DNA from: Desulfosarcina alkanivorans
GTDB taxonomy: Bacteria > Desulfobacterota > Desulfobacteria > Desulfobacterales > Desulfosarcinaceae
Direction of reading: 5' to 3'
Assembly (NCBI RefSeq): GCF_009688945.1
Contig: NZ_AP021874.1
Coordinates: forward strand, 3,782,001 to 3,846,000
Length of the DNA stretch: 64,000 nt
Notes under the pieces: generated by a model
What the model was told of the DNA's origin: nothing
What the model saw: only the letters and a program-made list of their open reading frames with translations
Databases searched by the model: none
Part shown: in pieces, positions 1 to 8,689 of the stretch
Position numbering within the stretch: position 1 is the first letter of the stretch
Layout of the letters: the number at the start of each line of letters is the position of its first letter
Program-made: the position numbers and the translations under genes

Positions 1-282
1 ACCGGTGCCTGACAGGCCTGCGTCCATAGCGGTTTCTAAAAGGCTCTTTGATTCGACCAATCGTTTTTTGGTGTAATCGAGGGTCATAAATTGCATGAAT
101 TGGATCGGACTTATCCCAGCCCACCGCTTAAACAGCCTGTCAAAATGATACTTGCTTAAATGAACGCTTTGCGCCATCTGATCCAGGGACGGCTGGGATT
201 TAAAGTTTTGTTCGATGAACTGAATTGCCTTTTCGATTCGTTGAAAGTCCTCGGACTGCTGTGAACAATCGGATGTATTCAT
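1..282 (-). CDS. Ada-like AraC HTH / methylated-DNA methyltransferase, N-terminal part
   Basis: The reading frame starts at an ATG at 282 and runs off the left edge, giving 94 residues. Residues about 15-80 form an AraC-type helix-turn-helix (SLDQMAQSVHLSKYHFDRLF, then KRWAGISPIQFMQ). The last residues (LLETAMDAGLSGTG) match the linker typical of Ada/Ogt-like proteins in which an AraC domain precedes an O6-methylguanine-DNA methyltransferase. The catalytic part lies outside the window, so the repair function is inferred from the family. It is divergent from the DMT transporter at 615, with a palindromic element in the shared upstream region. A plain AraC regulator is the alternative. Confidence 0.75.
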   Translation of the reverse strand, partial: MNTSDCSQQSEDFQRIEKAIQFIEQNFKSQPSLDQMAQSVHLSKYHFDRLFKRWAGISPIQFMQFMTLDYTKKRLVESKSLLETAMDAGLSGTG

Positions 283-338
283 ACCAATTCCCCTGCGTTC
301 TCTGTTTTCCTTCATCCTAACCAAATTAAACAAAGATA

Positions 339-528
339 GCGACCCGGATCTTGCTAGTGTTCATCCAGAAATAGGAAAATTGGGTCGAGATCAAGGCGCG
401 CGAAAAATTTTACCGCAGGCATATGGCTGATATTCCGAGGATAAAATTTTGAGCGCAACGCAGATATCGGACAAATTGGCCATTTATGGATGGGCACTTG
501 CTATAAAATTCAGCAAGATTCGGGTCGC
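339..528. repeat. 17-bp inverted repeat split by a palindromic element
   Basis: The arm at 339-355 (gcgacccggatcttgct) is the reverse complement of 512-528, with one mismatch that is a G-T wobble. If the 143-bp element at 356-498 and one copy of its flanking tgct are removed, the arms become a tight hairpin with a loop of about 9 nt. This suggests the element inserted into an older hairpin, perhaps the terminator or an operator of the divergent genes. No function can be read directly. Confidence 0.55.
356..498. repeat. 143-bp palindromic MITE-like element, copy 1
   Basis: The element begins agtgttcatcca and ends tggatgggcact, which are imperfect terminal inverted repeats. The whole unit folds into one long imperfect hairpin with an inner stem aaaatttta/taaaatttt (404-412 and 442-450) and a 29-nt loop. 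It is identical over all 143 bp to the copy at 3002-3144. The tetranucleotide tgct flanks it on both sides (352-355 and 499-502), consistent with a target-site duplication; if the ends are set one base inward the duplication reads ttgcta. No ORF is present, so it is non-autonomous. Confidence 0.75.
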
Positions 529-614
529 AGGATCCCCCTGCAAGTGTGTATTAATAGGCCAAGCAAACAATAAGACCCATTTTTACAGACCATGACAATT
601 ATTCAGGGGGAAAC

Positions 615-1574
615 ATGAAAACACAGAAAAACATACGAGAATCTGCAACAGTCAACCAGATAATGGGGTTTCAAGAATGGGGGTTGATCATAATTTTATC
701 AATTCTATGGGGAGGCTCTTTTTTCTTTGTAGGCGTGGCTGTTCAAGATATGCCGCCACTCACGATTGTATTATGCCGGGTCGCCCTCGCGTCTATTCTT
801 CTTCTGGCCGCTGTTTATCTTAAAGGGGATAGAATGCCGTCATCACTGGCCTTGTGGGGTGGGTTTATCGTCATGGGCGCATTGAATAATTTGATCCCCT
901 TCAGTTTGATTGTCTGGGGGCAAACCCATATAGAAAGCGGTCTTGCAAGTATCTTAAATGGTACGACGCCTATATTTAGCGTTATTCTTGCCCATTTTTT
1001 AACAAAAGAAGAACGGCTGACCACCAATCGGATGTCGGGTGTATTGATCGGCTGGGTGGGTGTTGCGGTGTTGATCGGATTCAATTCATTGCGAGGCTTC
1101 GGCATCGAAGTGTACGGTCAAATTGCCGTATTAGGAGCAGCCTTATCATATGCCTGTGCCGCAATTTATGGGCGTCGGTTCAAAGGTCTCAGCCCTCTTG
1201 TAGTGGCTACTGGAATGCTTTGTGGCTCTACCATCATGATGACACCAATGGCATTGTTTGTCGATCAGCCCTGGAATCTATCCCCCAGCATCTATTCAAT
1301 GGCGGCGCTCTTTGGACTGGCTGCGATCAGTACATCCCTGGCTTACATAATTTATTTCAGAGTATTGTCCATCGCAGGCCCGACGAATCTGTTATTAGTT
1401 ACCTTTTTAATTCCCCTGAGTGCTATTTTACTGGGGGTCATGTTTTTAGGGGAGAGGCTGGAATGGAATGCATTTGTTGGCATGGGACTGGTATTTACTG
1501 GCTTGATTGCCATCGATGGCCGCTTGTTGGACAGGTTCCAACGCAAAGAAAAGGTTTGGTATTATGAAATCTGA
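615..1574 (+). CDS. EamA/DMT-family transporter
   Basis: A 319-residue polytopic inner-membrane protein with about ten hydrophobic segments arranged as two EamA repeats. The first repeat begins near residue 25 (IIILSILWGGSFFFVGVAV) and the second near residue 170. Drug/metabolite-superfamily members export amino acids, metabolites or drugs; the substrate cannot be told from sequence. The start is set by a strong ribosome site (aggggg) 7 bases before the ATG. The gene is AT-richer than most of the window and sits between two identical palindromic elements, so it may have been acquired. It is divergent from the Ada/AraC gene. Confidence 0.9.
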   Translation: MKTQKNIRESATVNQIMGFQEWGLIIILSILWGGSFFFVGVAVQDMPPLTIVLCRVALASILLLAAVYLKGDRMPSSLALWGGFIVMGALNNLIPFSLIVWGQTHIESGLASILNGTTPIFSVILAHFLTKEERLTTNRMSGVLIGWVGVAVLIGFNSLRGFGIEVYGQIAVLGAALSYACAAIYGRRFKGLSPLVVATGMLCGSTIMMTPMALFVDQPWNLSPSIYSMAALFGLAAISTSLAYIIYFRVLSIAGPTNLLLVTFLIPLSAILLGVMFLGERLEWNAFVGMGLVFTGLIAIDGRLLDRFQRKEKVWYYEI

Positions 1575-1641
1575 TAGCGTTTTCGTTATTTTAAATTCGC
1601 AACTTTGACGCGGTCGTAAAAAGTCAGAATCCCGGTTCTCC

Positions 1642-1667
1642 CGTCATTCCGGCGAAGGTCGGAATCT
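1642..1667. repeat. Short REP-like palindrome
   Basis: The string cgtcattccggcgaaggtcg followed by gaatct contains attccg/cggaat arms around a short gaagg loop. Similar cgtcattcc...ggaatc palindromes are widespread intergenic repeats in proteobacteria. It lies just downstream of the transporter and could also help terminate it. Confidence 0.5.
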
Positions 1668-1826
1668 ATTTTTTAATAATACCTCAACTTCCGGAGCTAA
1701 CAGACAGAAACTTAAAACTGAAGGTAACGCTATGAATTAATTTAAAAAGATAGTTGAAGAGCCCAGTCTTTTGATTTATAGTGAATTTGCGAATAAACAC
1801 AATAATATCAATAGGCAAGGGCTCAA

Positions 1827-2977
1827 ATGATTCATAGCAGCATCGCCCCCAAACACAAGCCAACATCTGCATTCTTGGTAAAACGACGACTTTTTCAGCC
1901 GATTCAAAATTACTTCCGCTTTGCATCGGTGCGGTACCCGAAAACACCGCGGGCACAGTGGTCGTTCTTTGATATGAACGATTTTTACATTGCCTTTTGT
2001 GGGTAAGAACTTCTTCCGAGGCATTGTGATCAACGACGAACTGGCGTTTGGCAAAGATGCTGCCTGCGAAATCCTCAAAGGATGTACCTACAACTGGCGA
2101 CATCTGCTGATGATTTTAGGGTCCCGGCTCCATGGCTTCTTAAACCGTTTGACGAATGAAAACCGCAAGGCGGTACTGATTGTGGATGACAGTCCTTACG
2201 ATCGTTCACGGTCAAAAAAGGTGGAACGTTTATCCCGGGTATGGGGCCACAGCAAAAAGCGTTATTTCAAGGGATGTCGAATGCTCACGGACAGTTGGTT
2301 TGCCATGCCATCCGTCGTCACCGCACTGAAAGCGCATATTGATGTAATCGGCATGGTAAAAAAGACGCCGAAAATCCATTACGGCTGCAAGGGGCATCAG
2401 ACAGACCTGATGGCCATTTACCGGAAGCTGAAGAAACGTCCCGGTCGGGCCAGAATCCTGGCCAGCACAATCGTAACCCTGAAAAAGGGATTGCCTGTAA
2501 AGTTGGTCTTCGTCCGGGACAAACGCAAAAAGGACTGGCTGGCATTGATGTCCACGGACCTTGAACTGCCGAATGAAGAAATTATCCGCATTTACGGTAA
2601 ACGCTGGGACATCGAGGTGTTCTCTAAATTGGGCAGGCAGCATCTGAAACGTGCCAAAGAGATCCGCCGGGACTTAGCGATGCATGGATTGCCCATACCA
2701 GCATCGTGTTCATGCGCTATATGTTTCTGGCGTACCAGTGCCGGATAGAGACAGACCATCGTACATTTGGAGATCGGTTTTATGCCTGCTGCGATGAAAT
2801 GGCAGACATTTCGTTTGTCGAGGCCTCTACCGGATTTTAACCCTGGCCGGTGAACAGTTGAGAAAAATGGGCAGTTATTGTGAAAAGACGGCATCGGCAA
2901 CCTTCGATGCCGTCATTGAAACTGAACTGCAATATGTCGGCTTGCCAAAGAGCGGCGGGATGACCGCTTCGGCGTAA
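1827..2977 (+). mobile_element. IS4-family transposase, decayed
   Basis: Pieces of one IS4-type (DDE) transposase occur in order but in several frames. The N-terminus starts at 1827 and meets a stop near 2004. The core at 1990-2690 carries VLIVDDSPYDRSRSKKVERL and KRYFKG. An internal deletion joins GCRML directly to DSWFAMPSVV near residue 100, removing about 60-80 residues usual for the family. The conserved YGKRWDIEVF is followed by a frameshift near 2665, after which IAHTSIVFMRYMFLAYQCR continues in another frame and LAGEQLRKMGSYCEK in a third. The element cannot make active transposase. The short match aattaatt near 1734 and 2993 may mark its ends, but I could not establish clean inverted repeats. 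Confidence 0.8.
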
Positions 2978-3001
2978 CCCCGAAAGTTGAGCAATTAATT
3001 T

Positions 3002-3144
3002 AGTGTTCATCCAGAAATAGGAAAATTGGGTCGAGATCAAGGCGCGCGAAAAATTTTACCGCAGGCATATGGCTGATATTCCGAGGATAAAATTTTGAGC
3101 GCAACGCAGATATCGGACAAATTGGCCATTTATGGATGGGCACT
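3002..3144. repeat. 143-bp palindromic MITE-like element, copy 2
   Basis: Base-for-base identical to 356-498 and in the same orientation. It begins about 25 bp after the last recognisable transposase codon. No flanking duplication is visible here (left attt, right aact), unlike copy 1. Identity of the two copies implies recent movement, duplication or gene conversion; they bracket the transporter and the transposase remnant as direct repeats 2.65 kb apart. Confidence 0.75.
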
Positions 3145-3627
3145 AACTAAGAGCTTTGATACTTTCGCCCAATAAATTATGTATTCCTTTGGTGTTACAT
3201 TCGTTAATCGCATAAAAACGGATTGGCAGTAATCGGCAGATAGCTTGCTACTCCTCAACCCATAGAAATTATTTCAATATCACATCCAAGTTATTTTACT
3301 CGAAACTGCACAAACAGTTTAACGGCAAGGCTTTTTTGGATGGAAAGCTTAAAGCATGATTGTGCCGTATGGATTTTCCAACATTTTTTCTGGACATATC
3401 TCATAAGCTTTTGTATGTTTTGGCCGATAATTCCGACACATAGTGTCTGCGGCCGGCATCCTGCCTCACTCATGCCGACCTCCTTGCTGACCGCAGGGTT
3501 AAAGGAGGTGATCTCTTCTCTACCGACCCGCAAACTGCTCAATTAAATTTTCCTTATTCGAAAACGCCAAAATCCAGTTGATCTGCATCTACGCCTGCGA
3601 ACCCATCAATTTCGCGAAAAGGAGAAA
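3145..3627. other. AT-rich stretch without a recognised gene
   Basis: Only short open frames of 60-85 codons occur on both strands, and none resembles a known family or has a convincing ribosome site. It is probably spacer or debris from the adjacent mobile element plus the promoter region of the VWA gene. Confidence 0.5.
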
Positions 3628-5315
3628 ATGATGCGCATCCGACCCGCTGCCCTTGTTTGGATAATTGTTCCCTTCCTGTTGGCGGTCGCCCTTCCCTGCC
3701 AGGCCGCCCAATTTAGCGCGGAACTGACCATCACATCCCCCCAGGAAATTTTATTTACGATGTATCGGTCAAAGACGATCTGATGCGGCTAAAGAAAACT
3801 GCCGGCCCTATGACGGTTCCGCCGTTGCCTACCATTCACAACCGAAATACAGGTGTTACCTGGGGACTGATGCCCCAGATGCACCAGTATGTGGAAGAAA
3901 CCGATCCGGTAAAAACCATGGTGATGAACCCGGTTGTCGGTTGGGAACACAGGCGCAAGTATATGACCGGCACGCCAGCGGGCACCGAGATGGTGGCAGG
4001 ATATCCCTGCGATGTCGTCGAGTACCGCGAAGCCGGCAAAGATGCCGTCGCATACCGGGTATGGACATCCCAATCCCTGGCTTTTACCGTTAAGACGGTC
4101 TCCTACGCGACCAACGGCAACGCAACCATGGCCTTAAGGAACATCAAGGAGGGGCCCCAGGATGACGCGCTTTTCAGCATCCCGGCGGGATATTCCAAGG
4201 TCGGTCCGGGAGCCAAAGGTGCGGACAGCTCTGCCGGGCAAACGGAGAAGGAGAAACCGTCGCCAGCCGCCTCGGGCAACATCGTGTTCATTCTGGACGC
4301 TTCGGGGTCCATGTGGGGGCAGGTGGAAGGCACGGCCAAGATCGCCATTGCCAAGGAGGTGCTCACCGGTCTGGTGGAGGAATTGCCGGACGATGCCGTG
4401 GTCGGTCTGGTGGCATACGGACACCGGCGCAAGGGTGACTGCGACGACGTGGAGGAGCTGATCCCGCTGGGCCTGCTGAATAAAAAGAAAACGATTGCCA
4501 AGATCCAGGCGTTGAGCCCCAAGGGCAAGACCCCCATCAGCCGGTCGGTGCGCCTGACCGCCGAGCGGCTGAAAAATCTCAAAGAGGAGACCACCATCGT
4601 CCTGGTTACCGACGGCAAGGAGACCTGTGATCCGGACCCCTGCGGCTTGGTCAAAGGCCTCAAAGCATCCGCTATCAAATTCGTCATGAACGTCATCGGA
4701 TTCGATGTCACCGGGGATGAGCGGGAACAGTTGGAATGCATGGCCACGGCCGGCGACGGGCAATACTATACCGCCGGCAATGCCGGGGAATTCATGTCCG
4801 CCGCCCGAGAGGTGGTGGAAAAATCCACACCGCCCTATGGTGTGCTCAAGGTGTCTGCATCCAAGAACGGCAAACCGTTTAACACATTTGTCACCATCAC
4901 CGACCAGGAAAGTGGCAAGCGGTGGACCCCGGCCAGTACATCCGGTGAAACCGGAACGGCGGAAATTCGGCTCGCGCCGGGTACCTATCAGGCCGAACTC
5001 AAGGACTCCGGCGTCAGCGGCGGCCGGGCACCGATGGTGCACCTGAAGGAGATCGTCATCGTGGCCGGTGAGACGGTGGAACGCACGGCTGATTTTTCGG
5101 ACGGCACCCTGGTTATCGCCACCCTGCTCAACGGCAAAACGATACTCAAGAACTGGAGCAACTATCCCAGAAACGGCACACGCGTCGTCAACCTGCCGGA
5201 AGGAACGTATACGGTGATAGTTATCAGCAAGAAACAGAAACTTAATTTTGATAATGTCATGGTTGCTGGCGGATCGCGTGAAACCATCACGGCATCGTTC
5301 CCAATAAACCCATGA
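3628..5315 (+). CDS. Exported DUF4412-like / von Willebrand A domain protein, frameshifted near the start
   Basis: Translation from the ATG at 3628 (ribosome site aaggag) gives a signal peptide (AALVWIIVPFLLAVALPCQA) and the start of a lipoprotein-carrier/DUF4412-like fold, then stops at 3781. The fold continues in the next frame from about 3744 (GNFIYDVSVKDDLMRLKK) to 5315. The switch lies at a run of six C (3737-3742); seven would restore one frame of about 560 residues. A VWA domain follows with an intact MIDAS motif (FILDASGSMWG), then Ig/carboxypeptidase-like repeats at the C-terminus. VWA domains bind proteins through a metal ion; the partner is unknown. The frameshift may be real, phase-variable or a sequence error. 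If real, an internal ATG at 3783 would give a product lacking the signal peptide. Confidence 0.75.
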
Positions 5316-5357
5316 GTCTGACACGCGCACGAAAGAAGGCATGTCAAACAGTGTAAG

Positions 5358-5537
5358 ATGGATGCGGACATGTACCCGCCGACAAAAGTCGAAAAAATCG
5401 GTGTTTATGAAACCGATGCATACATGGCCGGCATTCGCAAATACATATCCTGGCTGGAACTCAACTGCCCGGACGATCAGCGGCTGGCCGTGGCCAAAGA
5501 TCGGCTGGCTGCATTGAAAGCCAACCGCGCACGGTGA
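5358..5537 (+). CDS. Small hypothetical protein
   Basis: A 59-residue frame starting MDADMYPPTKVEKIGVYETD and ending in a charged helix (LAVAKDRLAALKANRAR). Amino-acid use looks like real protein and codon choice matches the neighbours, but I recognise no family. It lies 42 bp after the VWA gene in the same frame and 25 bp before a small exported protein, so it may be part of that operon or a remnant of a longer protein. The ribosome site is weak. Confidence 0.4.
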   Translation: MDADMYPPTKVEKIGVYETDAYMAGIRKYISWLELNCPDDQRLAVAKDRLAALKANRAR

Positions 5538-5562
5538 CCACTATCGAAACAAAGGAAGATGC

Positions 5563-5886
5563 ATGCGTAAACGAATGATTGTAACCGCAACGATGCTTCT
5601 TTGGGCCTTTACAACGGCTGTCGTCGCGACTGCGCAAGACAACCCGGATGAACTGTTCGAGCGATGCAAGGATCACCCCCGCGGCCCCTGGTGCTACCAG
5701 GAAACCGTGGAGCAGCGCAACCAACCCGAACTGTGCAAGAATATTCTCACCTATTGGCCCAATGCCGATGGGGTGCACGGATGATGTTACTATCAACTGG
5801 CCATGAAAAACAGAGATTGCTCCCTGTGCCAGCGCATCCAAAAGGCGGCCATCAAGCAGATGTGCCTGCGTGACGCCTGCAAATGA
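5563..5886 (+). CDS. Small exported Cys-rich protein with an in-frame TGA
   Basis: The ATG at 5563 follows a ribosome site (aaggaag). Residues 1-24 are a signal peptide ending in a VATA/Q type cleavage region. The frame meets TGA at 5782-5784 and continues in frame for 33 more codons (CYYQLAMKNRDCSLCQRIQK...) to a TGA at 5884. The part after the stop repeats the part before it: GPWCYQETVEQRNQPELC aligns with G-stop-CYYQLAMKNRDCSLC, which places Trp at the stop. A TGG-to-TGA nonsense change is therefore the simplest reading; selenocysteine is possible but no clear stem-loop follows. Cysteines are paired, suggesting disulfides in the periplasm. Confidence 0.55.
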
Positions 5887-5927
5887 TTCGTGCATACACT
5901 GAAACCAGATAGGAAAGGATAATTTCC

Positions 5928-6773
5928 ATGAACACTCCCACGCTTCTCACCGGACTGGGCTGCGGCATTGCCTCCGGGCTGCTGCTGCGCATGGCCAAAC
6001 AGGAACTAGCCGCCAAGAAGATGGCCGGGAAATTGAATCTGACACCCATTGGAAACATTCAGCCCGGTTTGTGCCTGACCGCCGGTGAGGTGGTATGCGA
6101 AAAACCGCTGGTTACGCCCTACTCGCAGACACCTGCCGCCTGGTATCGTTTTGCCGCAACGGAACGCGGTCTGCAGGATGTGGATAATCACAGAAAGAAA
6201 CCGGACAAGATGTTGTCCTCAGGAAGTCAAAGCTGTCCGTTTTTCCTCAGGGACGATAGCGGCATCATTGAAGTCTTACCCGCTGGCGGCACGGCTGGCT
6301 CTTATCCCCATCAACGCATCATGAAATCACAAAGCGGCAAGCGCACGGCCGTGGGTGATCGGATAAAAAAGCTCAAGGAAATCGACAGACAAAATCATCC
6401 GGATGGCGAGAAAAAACCGTTTTTCCGGAAAATCGAAATGGACGAGGCACCCCTGGATGTACCTGAGGATCTCATCGAAGTGGAACCCGGCTCCCGGGAA
6501 GCCCAGAACGCCCTTCACAAATATTCCGAAAGCTGGGTACAGGCGGGGGATCGTGTATTCGTTATAGGAATGGTCGAGGATGGGGCAAGGGGCAACCCCA
6601 GGAGAATTACCCACGCGGGTAAAAATGGCCCGTTAAAAATGTCTACGGATATGAATGATCTTTCGGCCGGGGCTTTCGGACGCAATTTTATGGTGGCATC
6701 CCTGATGGGGCTGGGATTGGGCGTTCTGGGCGTGGTATTCGTCTTGATGAGCCTCGGGATGGTCGGATCCTGA
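5928..6773 (+). CDS. GIDE-domain membrane protein
   Basis: 281 residues with a hydrophobic N-terminal segment (LLTGLGCGIASGLLL) and a C-terminal membrane helix (FMVASLMGLGLGVLGVVFVL). The central region resembles the GIDE domain known from the mitochondrial ligase MUL1 and found without RING in bacteria: GEVVCEKPLVTPYSQTPAAW, FFLRDDSG, then a C-terminal DRVFVIGMV. Bacterial members are membrane proteins of unknown role. It follows the Cys-rich protein by 41 bp in the same direction. A bulged hairpin at about 6793-6814 (ggccggtcagactctgacgg) lies just after it and may end transcription, though it lacks a T run. Confidence 0.65.
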   Translation: MNTPTLLTGLGCGIASGLLLRMAKQELAAKKMAGKLNLTPIGNIQPGLCLTAGEVVCEKPLVTPYSQTPAAWYRFAATERGLQDVDNHRKKPDKMLSSGSQSCPFFLRDDSGIIEVLPAGGTAGSYPHQRIMKSQSGKRTAVGDRIKKLKEIDRQNHPDGEKKPFFRKIEMDEAPLDVPEDLIEVEPGSREAQNALHKYSESWVQAGDRVFVIGMVEDGARGNPRRITHAGKNGPLKMSTDMNDLSAGAFGRNFMVASLMGLGLGVLGVVFVLMSLGMVGS

Positions 6774-7185
6774 GAAAGGGATCCGATAATGGCCGGTCAG
6801 ACTCTGACGGCCTTGTAAAAATGAACACATACAGAAGCTTGGGATCAGCAAGGTGAACTAACTTTACGAGTTTTCGCATCTCTATGAAGATTAACCGGGG
6901 AGCAGCAGGCAAAACCATTGTCGCTGTAGCGGTGGAACGGAAAAGTAAATTATATGCCTACTCGAAAGATGGGTACTTCGAACGCCTCCCAGATACTGGA
7001 GAGACGTGGATCTTGAGAAAAACTGTCCTTTTCGAAATCGGTCGTGAAAGTTCCGATATGGATTGACTATAGAATTTTAAACAATATAAACAAGTGGTTA
7101 AAAATTGGCACCATTTTTGGATTGGCTAACCGGTACCGTTTTGCTTGAGGATTAGAAGTGCGAATCAAACAGGGTTTCCTGGGAA
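6774..7185. other. Intergenic stretch with a possible transposase relic
   Basis: About 410 bp. A 60-codon frame at 6884-7066 begins MKINRGAAGKTIVAVAVERK, which resembles a short conserved segment of IS1595/ISXO2-type transposases, but the rest of the frame does not match and no partner segments are visible. I see no complete gene. The 3' part, which is AT-rich, presumably holds the promoter of the DUF418-type gene. Confidence 0.3.
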
Positions 7186-8439
7186 ATGACGAATCCAACA
7201 AACCGAATTGCCGCTTACGACCACGCCCGCGCGTTGGCCATCTGCGGTATGATATTCGTGAACACCCGCGCAATCATGAACAAACACGTTCTCGAGCTGT
7301 GGTGGATGGATACCTTCATCGACTTTATCACCGGTCGTGCGGCTGTGATTTTCGTCATGCTGGCTGGTGCCGGCATGGTGATGGCCTACGATCGGGCATC
7401 GGACGAAACAAGACCGTTGATAAAAATGCGTCTGATCATCCGTGCCTCATTGCTATACGTGATCGGCCTTCTTCTTATGTCTGTGTGGACGGCAGACATT
7501 CTTCATTACTACACGGCTTTTATTATTGGTGGTGTCATCCTTCTTGACCGTCAAACCCATTGGATAAGGATGCTGCTGATTGGATTGGTGGCCGTTTCCA
7601 TACCCGTTTCTACCCTTGTGGTTTATGAATTTGAAGGGGGCCAGATCATTGAAACGCTGGTTTCACCTGGCCTGTTGGCGGGGCTATTGGATTACTTTTT
7701 TTTCAGCAACCATTATCCGGTGTTTCCCTGGATTTGCTTCTTTTTGGTGGGGATGTTGCTCGGGCGGTTGGAACGGAACCCGGGCAAGAGCCGGTTTCAG
7801 ATCCTTTTTATTATCAGCAGTGTTGTAGTCATCGCCACCGAACTTTTGTCGGCCCTGCTGAACACGGAACCGATCACCGGCAGATGGTTCGACATTGAAG
7901 AACCCGGGTGGCGGTCCTTCAGCCTGTCGGAAGCGTTTCCGGTAGGACCGCTGTTTATCTTTTCTGCGGGGGCTTCCGGATTGGCACTGATATCGTTTTT
8001 GAGGTGGCTGCCGTTACAGACACAGATGACCACACACTTCTCTCCTCTATCGGCATTTGGTCGCCTGTCCCTGACGTTTTACATCTCCCATATCCTGTTC
8101 GGGCATTTTTGCCACCAATGGATCGTGAAACAATACGGCAGCGTCTCGAATAGTCAGGCCCTTCTTTTCGCGGTTGGTTTCATCATTGCTGCCAACCTTT
8201 TCGCCCTGGTGTGGACCCGTTTTTTCATGCGGGGCCCGTTGGAAATAGCGATGAATGCGCTGACATATGCCTTCATGAAACCGGTAAGAGCCGTATGGCA
8301 TCTGGATACGTTGCCAGGTGAGGATTTCCACTTCATAGGGGTGATATCCAATGACGCCAAAAATCATCGTGCACGGAGGGGCACGCAACCAGGAAACCGA
8401 CGAATCCAAACGTCGGGCGGATGTTCGCGCAGCCTGTGA
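7186..8439 (+). CDS. DUF418/YeiB-like polytopic membrane protein
   Basis: 417 residues with about ten membrane helices. The N-terminus (RIAAYDHARALAICGMIFVN) and the later LSLTFYISHILFG are typical of the acyltransferase-like DUF418/YeiB group, and FMRGPLEIAM matches the usual family C-terminus. Function is unknown; relatives are proposed to move acyl groups across the membrane. The frame extends about 50 residues beyond the normal end and overlaps the asparaginase-like fragment starting at 8351, suggesting that the natural stop was lost in the rearrangement that also truncated that gene. Confidence 0.75.
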   Translation: MTNPTNRIAAYDHARALAICGMIFVNTRAIMNKHVLELWWMDTFIDFITGRAAVIFVMLAGAGMVMAYDRASDETRPLIKMRLIIRASLLYVIGLLLMSVWTADILHYYTAFIIGGVILLDRQTHWIRMLLIGLVAVSIPVSTLVVYEFEGGQIIETLVSPGLLAGLLDYFFFSNHYPVFPWICFFLVGMLLGRLERNPGKSRFQILFIISSVVVIATELLSALLNTEPITGRWFDIEEPGWRSFSLSEAFPVGPLFIFSAGASGLALISFLRWLPLQTQMTTHFSPLSAFGRLSLTFYISHILFGHFCHQWIVKQYGSVSNSQALLFAVGFIIAANLFALVWTRFFMRGPLEIAMNALTYAFMKPVRAVWHLDTLPGEDFHFIGVISNDAKNHRARRGTQPGNRRIQTSGGCSRSL

Positions 8440-8689
8440 AGCAGCCTACGAAGTTCTTCTCCAACAATCCGCAGTGGATGCCGTGGAAAATGCAATTCGA
8501 CAGCTGGAATCCTCCGAATACTTGAACGCCGGGGTGGGCAGCTACCTGCAGCTGGACGGCCGGGTTCGGATGGATGCCGCCATCATGAAGGACGATATGA
8601 CCGCCGGTGCCGTGATCGGTGTGGAGAGGGGTTTCCAATGCGAAAAATCAACAAAGGCTATATTTTACCCAGCGCTGCGTTTTCATTGA
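8351..8689 (+). pseudogene. Isoaspartyl peptidase/L-asparaginase (type 2), N-terminal fragment
   Basis: 112 residues that match only the start of Ntn-hydrolase plant-type asparaginases: PKIIVHGGA, AVDAVENAIRQLE, LNAGVGSYLQLDGRVRMDAA and AGAVIGVE. The family is normally about 300 residues and self-cleaves before a catalytic Thr in a GT motif, which is absent here. Homology ends at about 8627, and the next gene starts at 8638 using a ribosome site (gagaggggt) inside this frame. The fragment cannot be active. A deletion or insertion probably joined its 5' part to the P-loop gene. Confidence 0.75.

Noticed and set aside
3499..3520. taaaggaggtgatc, like the complement of a 16S rRNA 3' end
   Set aside because: Only the anti-Shine-Dalgarno core matches; no rRNA sequence surrounds it.
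4134..5342. Minus-strand frame of 402 codons across the VWA gene
   Set aside because: The plus strand carries the intact MIDAS motif; the antisense frame matches nothing.
6793..6814. Hairpin after the GIDE gene as a strong terminator
   Set aside because: The stem has a bulge and there is no T run, so I mention it only inside the gene entry.
7104..7121. ttggcaccatttttgga as a sigma-54 promoter for the DUF418-type gene
   Set aside because: The GG element fits, but the -12 element reads GG instead of GC, which usually abolishes function.
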